A DNA stretch of 64,000 nucleotides. It comes from Cucumis sativus (Eukaryota > Streptophyta > Magnoliopsida > Cucurbitales > Cucurbitaceae). This document shows, in pieces, positions 11,531-23,150 of the stretch. Both the position numbers and the translations under genes were made by a program. Below the pieces are notes generated by a model. The model did no database searches, was not told the origin of the DNA, and saw only the letters and a list, made by a program, of their open reading frames with translations. The first letter of the stretch is position 1. The number at the start of each line of letters is the position of its first letter. Location of the stretch: contig NC_026661.2 of assembly GCF_000004075.3 (NCBI RefSeq), forward strand, positions 20,674,307 to 20,738,306, in the 5' to 3' direction.

Positions 11531-13738
11531 GATGCCAACAACTGGAGCTTTAAAAATCGATAGTTGATATGTGGACAAGCTTATTAGAGTGGTTCTAATG
11601 AGAGTCATTTAACTTTCATTAGAGTGGAGCTTTAAAAACACATTCTTTTAACTTTTATGTAAGAAAAAAACTTGGATGCATCATTGTGTGGTTTCCATAT
11701 TTCCACCATAAAAGATAAAGTTATCAAATATCTTTTTAAACAAATATTTATATACGGTGGAGCGATGAGAAGCGTCAGACATAATTTCATTCTATAACTA
11801 GACTTATAAAATTTCTCCTTTGCTCCTATATGACTTGAGGCTTGATTGGAGGATGCATTTTTAAGTTTAATTTCATCCATTATCATTCCATTAAATTGAC
11901 ATATAACTTTTAAACACAAAAAATGATGAAGTAATTAAAAACCTATAAAAGAGATGTGAGAAATTAGGGGAAGAAACGGTAAAAACTGCCCCATCTGATG
12001 ACAAGAGGGGAAGATGATTGGTTTTGGTTTCTATGGCAGTACTCAACTTGGAAAAGCTCAAATACCAACAAACACATGGTTGCAGTCTTTTACAGGACAA
12101 TATCCCTATCCACCAACTCCAACAAAATATATCTATGATCGAATTTCAATTCAAACTTATCCATAATACAAAAAGTAATTCATGTATATACATTTTACAT
12201 ATGTTCTCTCTTGTATTTATTTTACTTGAATACTCAGTTTGAACTTCATGTGATAAGTTTTGAAACCAAATCGATCAAAGAATATGGTAAACTATTCAAA
12301 ATATATAGACACCTATTATCTTGAGGCTCTACGTGTTGATCTCTTAAGTTTTTATTAACACACGAATTACTCCTTTTACACACTACTCAATTTAGTTGGT
12401 TAGGATGAAACCTCATATATGTTGCTTCTTTGTCTTATCAAATAATTTCTATAACTATTCTAATATCTCAATGATATAACCCTAAACATCCACACAAATT
12501 CCCATGATCTCCCTTTCTTCCTTTCACCCCTTCTTAATTTTTTATTATTAAATTATCAATAATAGACCCAAAAAGAGAAGGTAAATTTAAGAATATATAA
12601 TCTAACACTCCCCTTACTTAATAGGTTTGAAATATGAAAAATAATCGAACAAGTGGAAATAAATATATTAATTAGGGTTGAAGTAAAATAATACCTCTTA
12701 TATACTACATGCTTTTAACAACTATGTCAAACTCATCTATTAACTCAAAAACTTAAGCTAATATGTGAAGTTAAATTGAATCTCTATACCATCTAACATA
12801 TTTTATCCCCATTTTTTCCTTCAATCAATTATTTTTTACTCGGGTTTTGAAGCACAATTACACACTATTTTTAAGTCTAGAAGTGTTAATGAGTACATGA
12901 ATGGTTTTTATTTTTTTAAACAACTCCTCCTAAGTGTGTAGGTGTTTGAAGGGATAGAAGTCATGCCAATACCATTAATAAAGGAAAGTGAGGTTTTGGA
13001 GGGTAGTTGTTGGAATACAAGAAGAATATTACATATCTAAAAAAAATTCATATTCTTGACAAACCTCGAGACAAACAACATGTATTCAACATCTAAACCA
13101 AATGAAATACAAAGTAACACATTTATAAAAGATTCTCATTTCTTCAATTTGCTTTAGAAACACCCATAAAAAAAAATATAGATTCCTTTTTTTTATTATT
13201 ATAAAGGCTTTGTTTCTGTCAATATATAGTACAAATTAATTATGATGATTTTAATTACCCACTTGGCATGATGTGAGAGTACACGTGGAACATAATCAAG
13301 GTCGTTATAACAATAATTAGTGGAGGTAAATCAAGATTTAAAGCGTAGTTAATGATTGAGTTAATCATTTTTCAAAAGCATTATATTAACAAGCAATCAT
13401 TAAGTTGATTTTACTCGTTGAAAAGAAAGAAAGAAAAAGAAAAGAATCTGTCATTTATTTCCATCCCATCCCTAAAATTAATCAATAACTAATAGTAATA
13501 CACAAATACAATTTTAATTTCAAAGATACATGTCCAAAAAATAAAAATCTTTTTTTTTTCTTTTTTCTATTTTCATTAAAGTTTTCTTTTTGCTTTCCAC
13601 ATAAACCTTTCTAATCCACACACTAACACACACACTGTGGATTAGATTTTACTCACTACACCCACCATGCAAAACTCTTTTTCTTCACTCTATTGAAATT
13701 AAAGAAAACATTCCTATCCCTAAATTGGCTTCAATTAC
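11531..13738. other. Intergenic region downstream of GA3ox-A, no gene seen
   Basis: The region is AT-rich sequence without a recognisable gene. Near 11940-12110 base composition is a little less AT-rich and short open frames overlap on both strands, but none carries a known motif. At 13600-13738 the sequence resembles the 3' flanks of GA3ox-B and GA3ox-D (shared CACACTGTGGAT, ACTACACCCACCA and ATTGGCTTCAATTACATT-like stretches), so it belongs to the duplicated unit. Confidence 0.55.
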
Positions 13739-13740
13739 AT

Positions 13741-13777
<37 letters not shown>

Positions 13778-13778
13778 G
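13741..13778. repeat. (TA)n microsatellite in the GA3ox-A 3' flank
   Basis: An almost pure TA run with one interruption, 31 bases beyond the GA3ox-A stop codon, probably inside its 3' UTR. Confidence 0.9.
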
Positions 13779-13808
13779 ATGTGTTTTAGGAATAGGAAGA
13801 GATGGATG

Positions 13809-15013
13809 TTAGCCTACTTTAACCTGGCTGTGATCATTAACGTCTAACAGTCCAGTGAGAGGTGCGCAAAGACGAACGGATGAAAGTGCGTTGTTGAAGT
13901 GCTCAGCTTTTTTACGAAGGTACTCAGTCCAAGTTACCGTCCGGTAAAGGGGGGGTTGGGTTGGACCCAAAAGTTTCTTAAGCGGTGAAATTTCGGCGCT
14001 TTCCGGCGGCCCAAAAACGTAAGCCACTGAGAGACGTTTCCTGGTCCGGTTCACAACAGCTTGATGAACCGGACTTGGGTACAAACCGTTTGTAAGAATA
14101 TGAAGCAAGTCTCCAACTTGGACGACTAGTGCACCGGGTACTGGCTCCACCGTCACCCATCGGTTTCCTTCTCTCAAAACTTGTAACCCTCTCGTGTTGT
14201 TTTGATACACAATGGTTAAGAGGCTAGTGTCAGTATGAGCCCCGAGTCCCATGGCTCGGTCGGGATCCGGGCAGACCGGGTAGGAGTTCAATTGAGTGGC
14301 TGCATTACTTGTCTTGAAATCCCCATTCGGGCCGGCCCAATTCACATCCTCTCGTGTTATGCCTAATTCTCCCAACGCAACCCACATCAGCCTTCCACAT
14401 AGACTCTTCATCTCTCGGTCATATTCCTCCACTATATCACTACAAATTTCAAAAATAATAAGACACCATATAAAATAAAAAATAAAAATAAAAATGATTG
14501 AAGGTGACTGTAAAAATACCAGTAACGAGTGTAGTCATGAGGCCAGAGTTTTCGGAAGTGTTCGAGAGGGGAACCGACGATAGTGAAGCCTTCCGACCAC
14601 ATACGTTTAGGGAAGAAGGAGGAAATACGGACAAGACCGTAACCAGAGATACCGTCGGAGGGACGAGCGGCCTTGAGTTTATGTGGAGGAGGAAGGGAGA
14701 AGAGGGAATTAGCAGAGGATTCAATGGAGTGAAGGAGGGAAATGGGAACACCATGGTTAATGACTTGGAATGCCCCCCAAGTACGGAAGGCATTGCCAAT
14801 GAGTTGAGGGGCATTAGGGAGAGAAAGGTCAATTAAAGGGATGGAATCAGAGAGATGATTGTTAGAAAGGGAAGAACTAGGGAAAGAATCGGGTTGAATC
14901 CAATCATAGGAATCGGGTAGTTCATGAAGAGAATCAAAGTCAAGGTTTTTGTGAATGGGAATATGAACGGGGTGAGATTTGAAGACTTCTGTTATTTTGA
15001 TATTGCTCCCCAT
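13809..15013 (-). CDS. GA3ox: Gibberellin 3-beta-dioxygenase, array member A
   Basis: Two exons at 15013-14520 and 14439-13809, with a 79-base phase 2 intron, encode about 374 residues, the normal GA3ox length. The enzyme 3-beta-hydroxylates GA9 and GA20 to the bioactive GA4 and GA1. Visible features are the N-terminal DSYDWIQP segment, IPLIDLSLP, the WSEGFT motif, NSYPVCPDP before the HTD iron ligands (H233, D235), H290 in PVHQAVV, and the 2-oxoglutarate arginine R300 in RKRLS. The start is supported by alignment with members B and D. A TATA box lies at 15089-15097. Its intron is the shortest of the four genes. Some cucurbit GA oxidases are multifunctional, so the exact regiospecificity is inferred from overall similarity. 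Confidence 0.92.
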
Positions 15014-15088
15014 ATAGACTTGGAAAGAATGTTTTTTCTTTAAGAGGAAATATAGGAAGGTTAAGGCAAGAGGTTACAATATAGTTGG

Positions 15089-15097
15089 TATTTATAG
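15089..15097 (-). promoter_or_regulatory. TATA box of GA3ox-A
   Basis: The minus strand reads CTATAAATA, 76-84 bases upstream of the ATG. The same string occurs at the matching position in GA3ox-B and GA3ox-D. A conserved GTTGTCAGCATC box lies just upstream at about 15117-15128. Confidence 0.7.
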
Positions 15098-16310
15098 AGA
15101 TCATGGCTTTGTAGATGCTGACAACTTCTCTCAACTCACACCCAAACTCATAATATGAGAGAGAAATATTTATGGAATTCCCCATTTGTACCTACCTTTT
15201 TGCAGCTTAATACAACCATATAGAAAATTGAACACATAACGTTTTTTGGACTATATTTGTTTTGATACTATCCTACGAAGATAAATTTAATATTGTATCA
15301 TTCAACAAAGATAAGTGTAGTTTGAAGTGCAAGTAGATAGATTGAAATAGACGGGAGAATAGTGACAAAAGGTGGGTGTGAAGAGGGTAGTATAATGTGT
15401 GTGTGTGTTGGAAGGAGTGGTGGTTTTTTCACCATTGTTGAGTGGTGTTGAGGGAGGAGAGTTAATGGAAGGAGACAAGAAAAGAAAGGGGAGTGAGTGT
15501 TTTGTATTGGACAATACAAAGAACAAAATATGAAAGGACCATTTTGTCCTCTCCAACAAAACTATCTTAACTACAAAACCCTCTTCTCCCTATACCTCTC
15601 TCTTATTCTTCTTCTTTTGCTTTCGTTTAATAATATTTTTGTAAATAGTATATATATATATATATATAAATGAACAAGAAGTGGCATACATATATTTCCT
15701 ATATACACATACACACACACATATATATATATATGTATTTTTTTCATTTTAAAATAAAGGATTAAAATTTCCATCAAAGTTAAGAAAACATACACTGCCC
15801 TTTCTCCATGTGCCTTTGTCTTGTCTTCAAGTAGAAAACCATCTAAATCAAACATACCCCCCCCTCTCACTCTTCCTCTCTTCCTCTCTTCCTAAAATAT
15901 ACTCACTCTAAATTACATGACAATACTCCTCTTTTCATTTTGACCATATTACCCTTCCTCTTTTATTTATATAATTTTTAATTAAATATGGGCTCCACTC
16001 ACAAGAGAAAGAAAAGTTCAAATCTTACACACATGCCTTTCAATATATATATATATATATATCTGGATACATCTTCAAGGGAAATCTTGTCTCTTCCCCC
16101 ACACAAAAAGAAAAAATGAAAAATGAAAAATGAAAATTAGAGAGATCAGTAAAATCTGTAAAGTAAAATTCAAAGAGGTGGGTTGTGCTGTGTTCGAAAT
16201 TTTGGATATTTCTTCTATATATATAAACAAAAACAATTAAAAGATTTAGGCATTAGCTATGAAAAGTAGTAAAGTTTGTTTTGGTCTTTAGCAGTTATAT
16301 TTTGAGGGGA

Positions 16311-16334
16311 GATAGATAGATAGATAGAGATAGA

Positions 16335-16369
<35 letters not shown>
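16311..16369. repeat. GATA/GA microsatellite
   Basis: GATA repeats grade into a GA run over 59 bases. The corresponding site in copy D has only a short GA-rich remnant, so the repeat expanded in copy A or contracted in D. Confidence 0.95.
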
Positions 16370-17756
16370 TTATGTATATTTTTGTTTTTTTGTCTTTGTC
16401 TCTGTCTTGTTGAGACCAATGTGGGGCTCCAAAATTTATCTACATCAACTTTGTATCCTCTCTCTCTCTTTTCCTTCTTATACTCCTACCATATTTATTA
16501 GGGCTGTCTATAAACTTTCCTTTCCTTATGTTTAACTTGATTTAAAATGTCTTTAAAAACATGTCTAAGATATGTTTTAATGATTTTATTCAAGTTTGTC
16601 ACCCTTCCTCTAATTACTGATTTCAAAATACACAACCCTAGCTCTTTATTTCTTTATTTTTTAAAAACAATATACAAGGAACATACAACCAAAACAAGAT
16701 GAAAAATGTTAGTGAATTTGATCAATAAACATGATATACATATCTTTCAAACTTTATTTTTTATTTCACTCAAAAGCTTTCATATTATTACAGATAGTTC
16801 ACATCTCTTATGTACGATCATTTCCCTTATTTTGTTACTGTGGAACTTTGATGGCATTCCAATAATTTTTCTCCTTGAACAACAAAGGATCACTAAGGTC
16901 TTTCAAATAGTCTTCTACTCTTTGAATTACGCAGTAGGTGTATTATTGCAAACTCAACCATGAAGTAGTCAACCATATGAATTGTACACTTGAAAATACA
17001 TTGTCCATTTTGAAGGTTCAACAACATACATATATACCTACCGTGACTACATCTTCCGAGGCTCCCACTTCTTTGTTTAGCACTCAAGGATTTCACCGAT
17101 ATAGCCATGTTAATTAGGAGGCATAGTTCCTATACCAATGTTTGAAGAGAGTTGATTATGTTGAATATAAAATTACCATATATAGGAATACATATACATC
17201 TTCTCAAATGTATGACCAGGAGTTGTTGCGGTTGTTGAAAGAAACATAACTCTTATCCAATGATCTCATCTATTTTAAGATTTTCTTGAATAAGATACTA
17301 GAGTTAGAAGGTGAATCTGAAATATCTTAAGTAAATTGAAAAATCAATAGCACCTCCATCCATGCCTTGTCATCAAAAGCGATTGAACAAGAATCCCATT
17401 TATTTAAGGTTGAACCATTAATTTTCTTCTCTTCTATATGATCATAACCACGACTCAAAACCCTCGTCTCTTGCATTTTGAGTGGTTATGAGAGAGGACA
17501 TAATTAAAACAAGAAGATTTTATGATGTCATTTGTTGTCATGCAATTTCATGCCATCCCTCGTTGGAATGACCATAATATATGGGACATAATTCCAACAT
17601 TGAAATACATTATACTATGGTCATTTTACATGCATATGCTTTTCACGTGGCCCAAACATCATGAGGTCGGGTCATTTCATATACCACAAATCATGCTTTA
17701 ATTTGCTACCTCCAATATATATATCCACACGAAAACAAATCAATCTATCAATCTCT

Positions 17757-17779
17757 TTCTCTCTCTCTCTCTCTCTCTT
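17757..17779. repeat. (CT)n microsatellite
   Basis: A CT run of about 22 bases in the non-coding region upstream of GA3ox-A. A second CT run lies at 20761-20777 beside a T tract. Confidence 0.9.
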
Positions 17780-20700
17780 CATATATATAATATATATGCT
17801 TATGCAATGACATTTCAAACTCTGTGTACATATGGTAACGTATAATATTTGTTATTGATCTTATTAAGAAATATGTATAGAAGAAGAATATAGAAGTTTG
17901 AAGAATATTTGTTGAAGAAAAGTGGGGATTGATATAGTAATATAAAAAACTTTTGGAATTATCGCGGCCTTCTGTTATTAGAGCTAATGATTTTGGCTAA
18001 GAATATATTGTATGATATAAAGAGAGCAAAAGATTCTTTTGGTTTGGACCTTATTGGTTTCCATCATTTTCATTTTCAACAATGTGCTCCATGTTATTCA
18101 TTTGAAGTTGACATTTTTCATATTAATTCGTTATTTTTCTTTTTAATTTCTTTCAATTATTAAAAAAAGAAAAAAAAAAACACCAAGAAAAATTAGATTT
18201 CCCAATTAGTAACTTTTACTAGTTTTTGAAGTTTTTAATGGTTGAAACAACTAATAAGACAAAAATGGCATCTGAAAAATAGTTCAACAATTTGGCTTGA
18301 CTTTGGGACAAGACCACTCGTATATATATATGAAATATATATACACAACAACAAAATGACCTATTTTTATAGCCTCTCTGATATCTCTCTCTTTCTCCAC
18401 TTCTAGCTTATTCAAATTTACTAATGTCTCTATTGAAAAAAAAGGCAATAATAGATGGAAATGAGGGGAAAAAACAACAAAATGGAAAAAAGAAGACATT
18501 AATTCATGTGTAAAAACGATGCTATATTTGCCTATTTTCAACGATCATACAACCAAAAACTATAATGCTTTAAATATGTTACTTAGTATCTTGAATGATC
18601 AAATAACATTGAACCTAAGTTGTGTTATATATAACCCTTAATTCTATTAGCTTTTTGTAATATGCATTATCTAATATGTTTCTTTCTAATAATTATAAAG
18701 TATGGATCTTCTTCATTTATTTTTTTATTCAATTACACAAATCACTATTTCAAGTTTAGTAAAGATGAAAATCCTATTTGAAAAGAAACACTCAAAAAGG
18801 AAAATCAAAACCATCACTAGAAATCAACACATATATATGTGACACCTAATCATGCGTGAAAACGGTGGAACAATAGAAAAAATAATGGATTGGTTTATTT
18901 TTCTACTTTTGATCATATATATATTAAGACATGCAAAACCTAGCTACCAAGGTTTGTATGTTGTCAAGTTTAGGGAAGAAAACAAAGTGAGCAAGAGACA
19001 ACAAAGGTATAGGGGAGTAGAATGACACTTGTCGCAGTCGAGTTGGACCGTCCTAAGTTGCCCCTAGTTAATATGTTGAGGTAAAATCAAATCCAAAGTA
19101 CATATCAGAAAACATAGGTCATGTTTTTTTTATATATATGATCAAACATAACCAAAAAATGTTTAGTTTTATACCAATTCATTGGTATTTGCTCTTTCTT
19201 TCCTGATGATTCATATTCTTGTGGAAATGTTTGTGTTGCTTCAGTGTGGGCTCTCCCCACTAAAAAATAAATCCGTACTTGAAAAAGAAAAGAAAACAAA
19301 ATCAAATCAAATGAAATTTTCTTTTCTTTTGTTTTGTTTCTCAAAATTAGCTTCATAAAGAAAAAATGACTTTATTGACATAATGGCTCATATTCATTAC
19401 ACTTTTCAAATTAAGCATGAACCAATCCTTATTCATGTATGCTTCAATTATAATTTAGAATTATTGGGAAGAATCAGAACTTTGAGAATTAGTTTATGGT
19501 AATTATAAAAAGTTTTGAAGACTAAAAATCAAATTAGTCTAGAAGAGAGTTTAGGTCTAACTCTGAATTCGCTTATAATTATAATTATGAATGATTAGTA
19601 TATATATATATATATAGTTCATAGATACAAAGCTAAAGTATATGAATTAATAAAATCGATAACAAATTAAAAAAAGAAAAAAAGAGGATGAGTATAAAAC
19701 AACAAACAGAAAACACTATAGAAAAAACTTCAATACATGGGGTGTAAAATTAAATTTTATGATGATCTAAGTAACAAATCAAAAGAAAAAAGAAAGATCT
19801 GATTTGAGTGTGAAGATATATATTTGGTTAAATGAGAATAGTACATTAGTAGAAAACACTATTTAAATAGTAATATTATAGTAACATTATTACATGAAAA
19901 TTTGTAGTGGTTTGTGACACACATTTTCCTCCCTTTTTAAGCACTTTAATGGGGAGAAAATGTCAACGAAATAATATATTTGTTAATATAATCATACTCT
20001 AATAACATATAAAATAATTAAGAGTTAGAGAGGATTGTGACAATGCTTTACTTTTAATTACAAAACTAATTAAATTAAATCATCACTCAGCGGCAGAACC
20101 CTAAAAGAAAAACCATTCTTTTTGTTGTGTTTTTATTTTATAATTATTCAAACCGCATGCAAATTTTTGGGTCAATCTCACCCTTTTTAGCCAATAAATA
20201 GATAAAGATTGATTTGAGCCTTATCTGAGAGAGACTAATAATAATTTTAAAAAAGGTGTTGGGAAAAGAAAAGAAAACCCATTAGAATAATGATATTAAA
20301 TAGATTGTGTCATTAATCTAAAAAAAGAAAGAAAAATCAAAGCATGGGGGGCAACTAGATCAAAAGAAAAGATGGTTGATTTCAAATTTCCCACTAGTTT
20401 TTTTCCCATTATTTTTTATGATTAATATTTATTTGTTTATTATTGACAAACCCAAAAACACCTTTTCCCCCTTTGTCAAACTAATCTTTCCAATTTTACA
20501 TCTAATTAGCTCAACATTATAATTACCCATTTTAGTAATCATGGAGAAAAGGGGGTTTAAACATCAAAACTTTTTGTCAATTTCCCAACTAAATGTTCAT
20601 TATCTTTTCATAATTTCCAACTATAATTTAATTGAAAGACGTTTAACCTAAAAACCATGACCCCATTAATTTGTTCATTAAGGCCTTCTTTTTTTATATA

Positions 20701-23150
20701 ACAATTTCATTTTTTTTTTATTTTAAAATTTATGTATAGTGGTTTTCTCTTTTTTTTTTTCTCTCTCTCTCTCTCTTTTAATTAAACATAGTTTAACTAA
20801 TATATAGATTTCTTACTCTTAGTTTTTAAAGGTTATAGTTGGTTTTCTTACAAAAGTTTACAAGATTATATATATAAGCATGAACTCCTCTCTCATCTCC
20901 ATGATAGTAGCTCTTGTTCTCAAACTACTTATGGGAGACAACCTAGTCTAAATGAGTATCAACCACCGTTAACCTATTTGTTTTAGCAACACATTGGGTG
21001 GATTTTCTAAACCAGTACTCTATTTCATACTATGTTACAATGATAATAATAGGTATAGTTAACCCTAAACAAAAACCATACAATCTATATATATATATAT
21101 GACACAACTTTAAGAATAGCCTTCAAAATCAAAAGAATTATCTTAGGAAATATAGTTATTGTTATTGCATTATGGTTAATTACAAAAAAAGAAGAAGAAA
21201 AAGTGGAGAATGTATTTAGACAGATTTTGCACATAGTGAAACAAGTTTCTTGGAAAACGTCAAGACAGGATGCAAAATTAGAATATTTTTCTTGTTAAAA
21301 AAATCAGCCAACCCATTGTACCATGACACTAACTAAGTGAACATTATCATATTGTTGTGTAGATATTATTAGAGGTTCATTATTCCGATTGATATTATTA
21401 TTCAAATTTTAAAATAAATTTTGAAATGCCTTGAATTTGTTATATAGTACGACAAATAATTTAATACAGGATCTCACTGACTCCTAAAAGCTCTCTTTAG
21501 TTTTTGTAATTGAGCATATGTAGTTACTTGCGATTTTAATACTAGGATTTAGAGAAGTATATTTATATAAACTCTCCAATTTTGTATAGATAATATTCTC
21601 TCTAATAATATTTATTCTCCCTCTTGCTAATACATTGTTAATGAACTACGTATATTTGTGTTCATCTTTACGTAATTTCGTAACAAAAAAACAAAGAGCG
21701 GAAATTTTAAAAACTATTTTTCTCATGTTTCAAAACCTTGCTCTAATTTTAAAAAAAAAATCCTAAAAAGATAGATAACTAAATAGAGAAATCTCAATAG
21801 GTGAAAACAAATAATATTAATCCATATATGTTTAGGAAAAGAAATGAATATAATATACATGTTAATTCCATTCTAGTGGTAGTTATTGTTCATCATCTTG
21901 ATCATAATATAATATATGGTGGATCCTCTAGGGCAAGATCTCCCCAAAGCACACAGTTGATTGCACTAGAAAGCAATATTTTTTCCCTTTTACAATTTAT
22001 ATACTAAAATAATAATAATAATATATATTCCTGCTTCCAACAAATCACATGACTATAGGCAGCAAAAAATATATAAAAGCAAAGTGACAGAAAAATGGTA
22101 ACCCTAAGAGAGAAGTGAAGGATAGAATTGAAAAGATGAGGACAAAAAGTAGGAAAGGGCATGGCTCTGATGGCAATTTTCTGACCTTACATTCTATATA
22201 TTTAAATATTAACAATCTTTATCCCATATCCATTGTTTTCAAATTAAGCTTCTCTTTTTTCTTCATCACCATTATCATCTTCTTCCTTTTTTGTTTTGTT
22301 TTGTTTCCCTTCACTCTCTTGACTGTAAAACATATATACCCCATAAACTAATATTATATTATTATTTATCAAATTATAAGTTATAAGATAATAATAAATT
22401 GTGTAGGTGGCAGACCAGAATGTGACAAATTTCACTATTTTGAAATCTAGGGCTTTATCTTTCTTTTTCTTTTCCATTTAAATTTTATATATATTATTGA
22501 TCTTTGGCAACTTATTTACATGTTGGATTATAATATAATATACATGGGGGGTATTTTGAAAGGGCAAAAGATCAGATAACTTCCAAAGGCTTGTCTGCCA
22601 AGGTAGATTTACCAATGAATATATAATTAATTATATATATATTTGTAAGCATTGAAAGGAAAAATGAAAAAGTTAGGAGAAATTCCAAATAATGTTATCA
22701 TCATTGGCAACCTAGCTAGCTAATTTTGCTTTTCTCTAGGTTTTTGCCTTTTCTTTTCCTTTTTAGTCTACTTTAATTTCTAGCTCCTAATCTAACATTC
22801 TTTTTACCTCATTTTCCTCTTGTTTTCTTAGAACAGATACAATAACACTAAAACTTCATACCTACTTATCTAATTTAGTATTACTCTCGTCCAGATACGA
22901 ATTAGTCATAGTATATCCACACCCTCTCAAGTTTTGCTTTCAAACTAATAGAAATGATTGTACAAGAATGTTTGTCTTTTTTAATTTTTCTTTTCATTCA
23001 TTGAATATAGTCTGCCCATTTAAACATCCCAATTTAAAGAATCCACTGCCCTTCATTATATTCTATATATCCTCAAATCATGGAAGAGAGAGACTATGAA
23101 AGAGATAGGAAGAAAATCTGATTTTATTTGTTTTTGGAGTTCCAAAGATT

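Larger units (their letters stand above)
15100..23150. repeat. Upstream half of a segmental duplication, copy A
   Basis: No gene is visible, but at least twelve blocks match, in the same order and orientation, the region 41000-45720 upstream of GA3ox-D. Clear pairs are 15390-15500/41370-41460, 16205-16570/41465-41755, 17860-18110/42010-42290, 19360-19440/42745-42840, 20140-20240/43670-43780, 20460-20530/43915-44000, 21905-21970/44335-44400, 22090-22240/44445-44580, 22400-22620/44780-44995, 22640-22760/45055-45135 and 23000-23120/45560-45720. Shared strings include GAGACCAATGTGGGGCTCCA and CACTATTTTGAAATCTAGGG. This copy is longer, with insertions of unrelated AT-rich sequence between blocks. 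Confidence 0.85.

Noticed and set aside
11891-12242. Possible exon-like stretch around 11940-12110
   Set aside because: Both strands are open for 60-70 codons, but neither shows a domain or good flanking splice sites. Probably chance or an unrecognised gene scrap.
14498-14836. 112-codon plus-strand frame opposite GA3ox-A exon 1 (similar plus-strand frames at 31982-32326, 37308-37628 and 40368-40736)
   Set aside because: These are antisense shadows of the conserved GA3ox exon 1. They recur because the sense strand is conserved, and they have no domain of their own.
15298-15870. Overlapping minus-strand frames rich in S, P, H and I upstream of GA3ox-A
   Set aside because: Low-complexity translation of AT-rich and TG/TA repeats, with no conserved equivalent frame in the paralogous region upstream of GA3ox-D.
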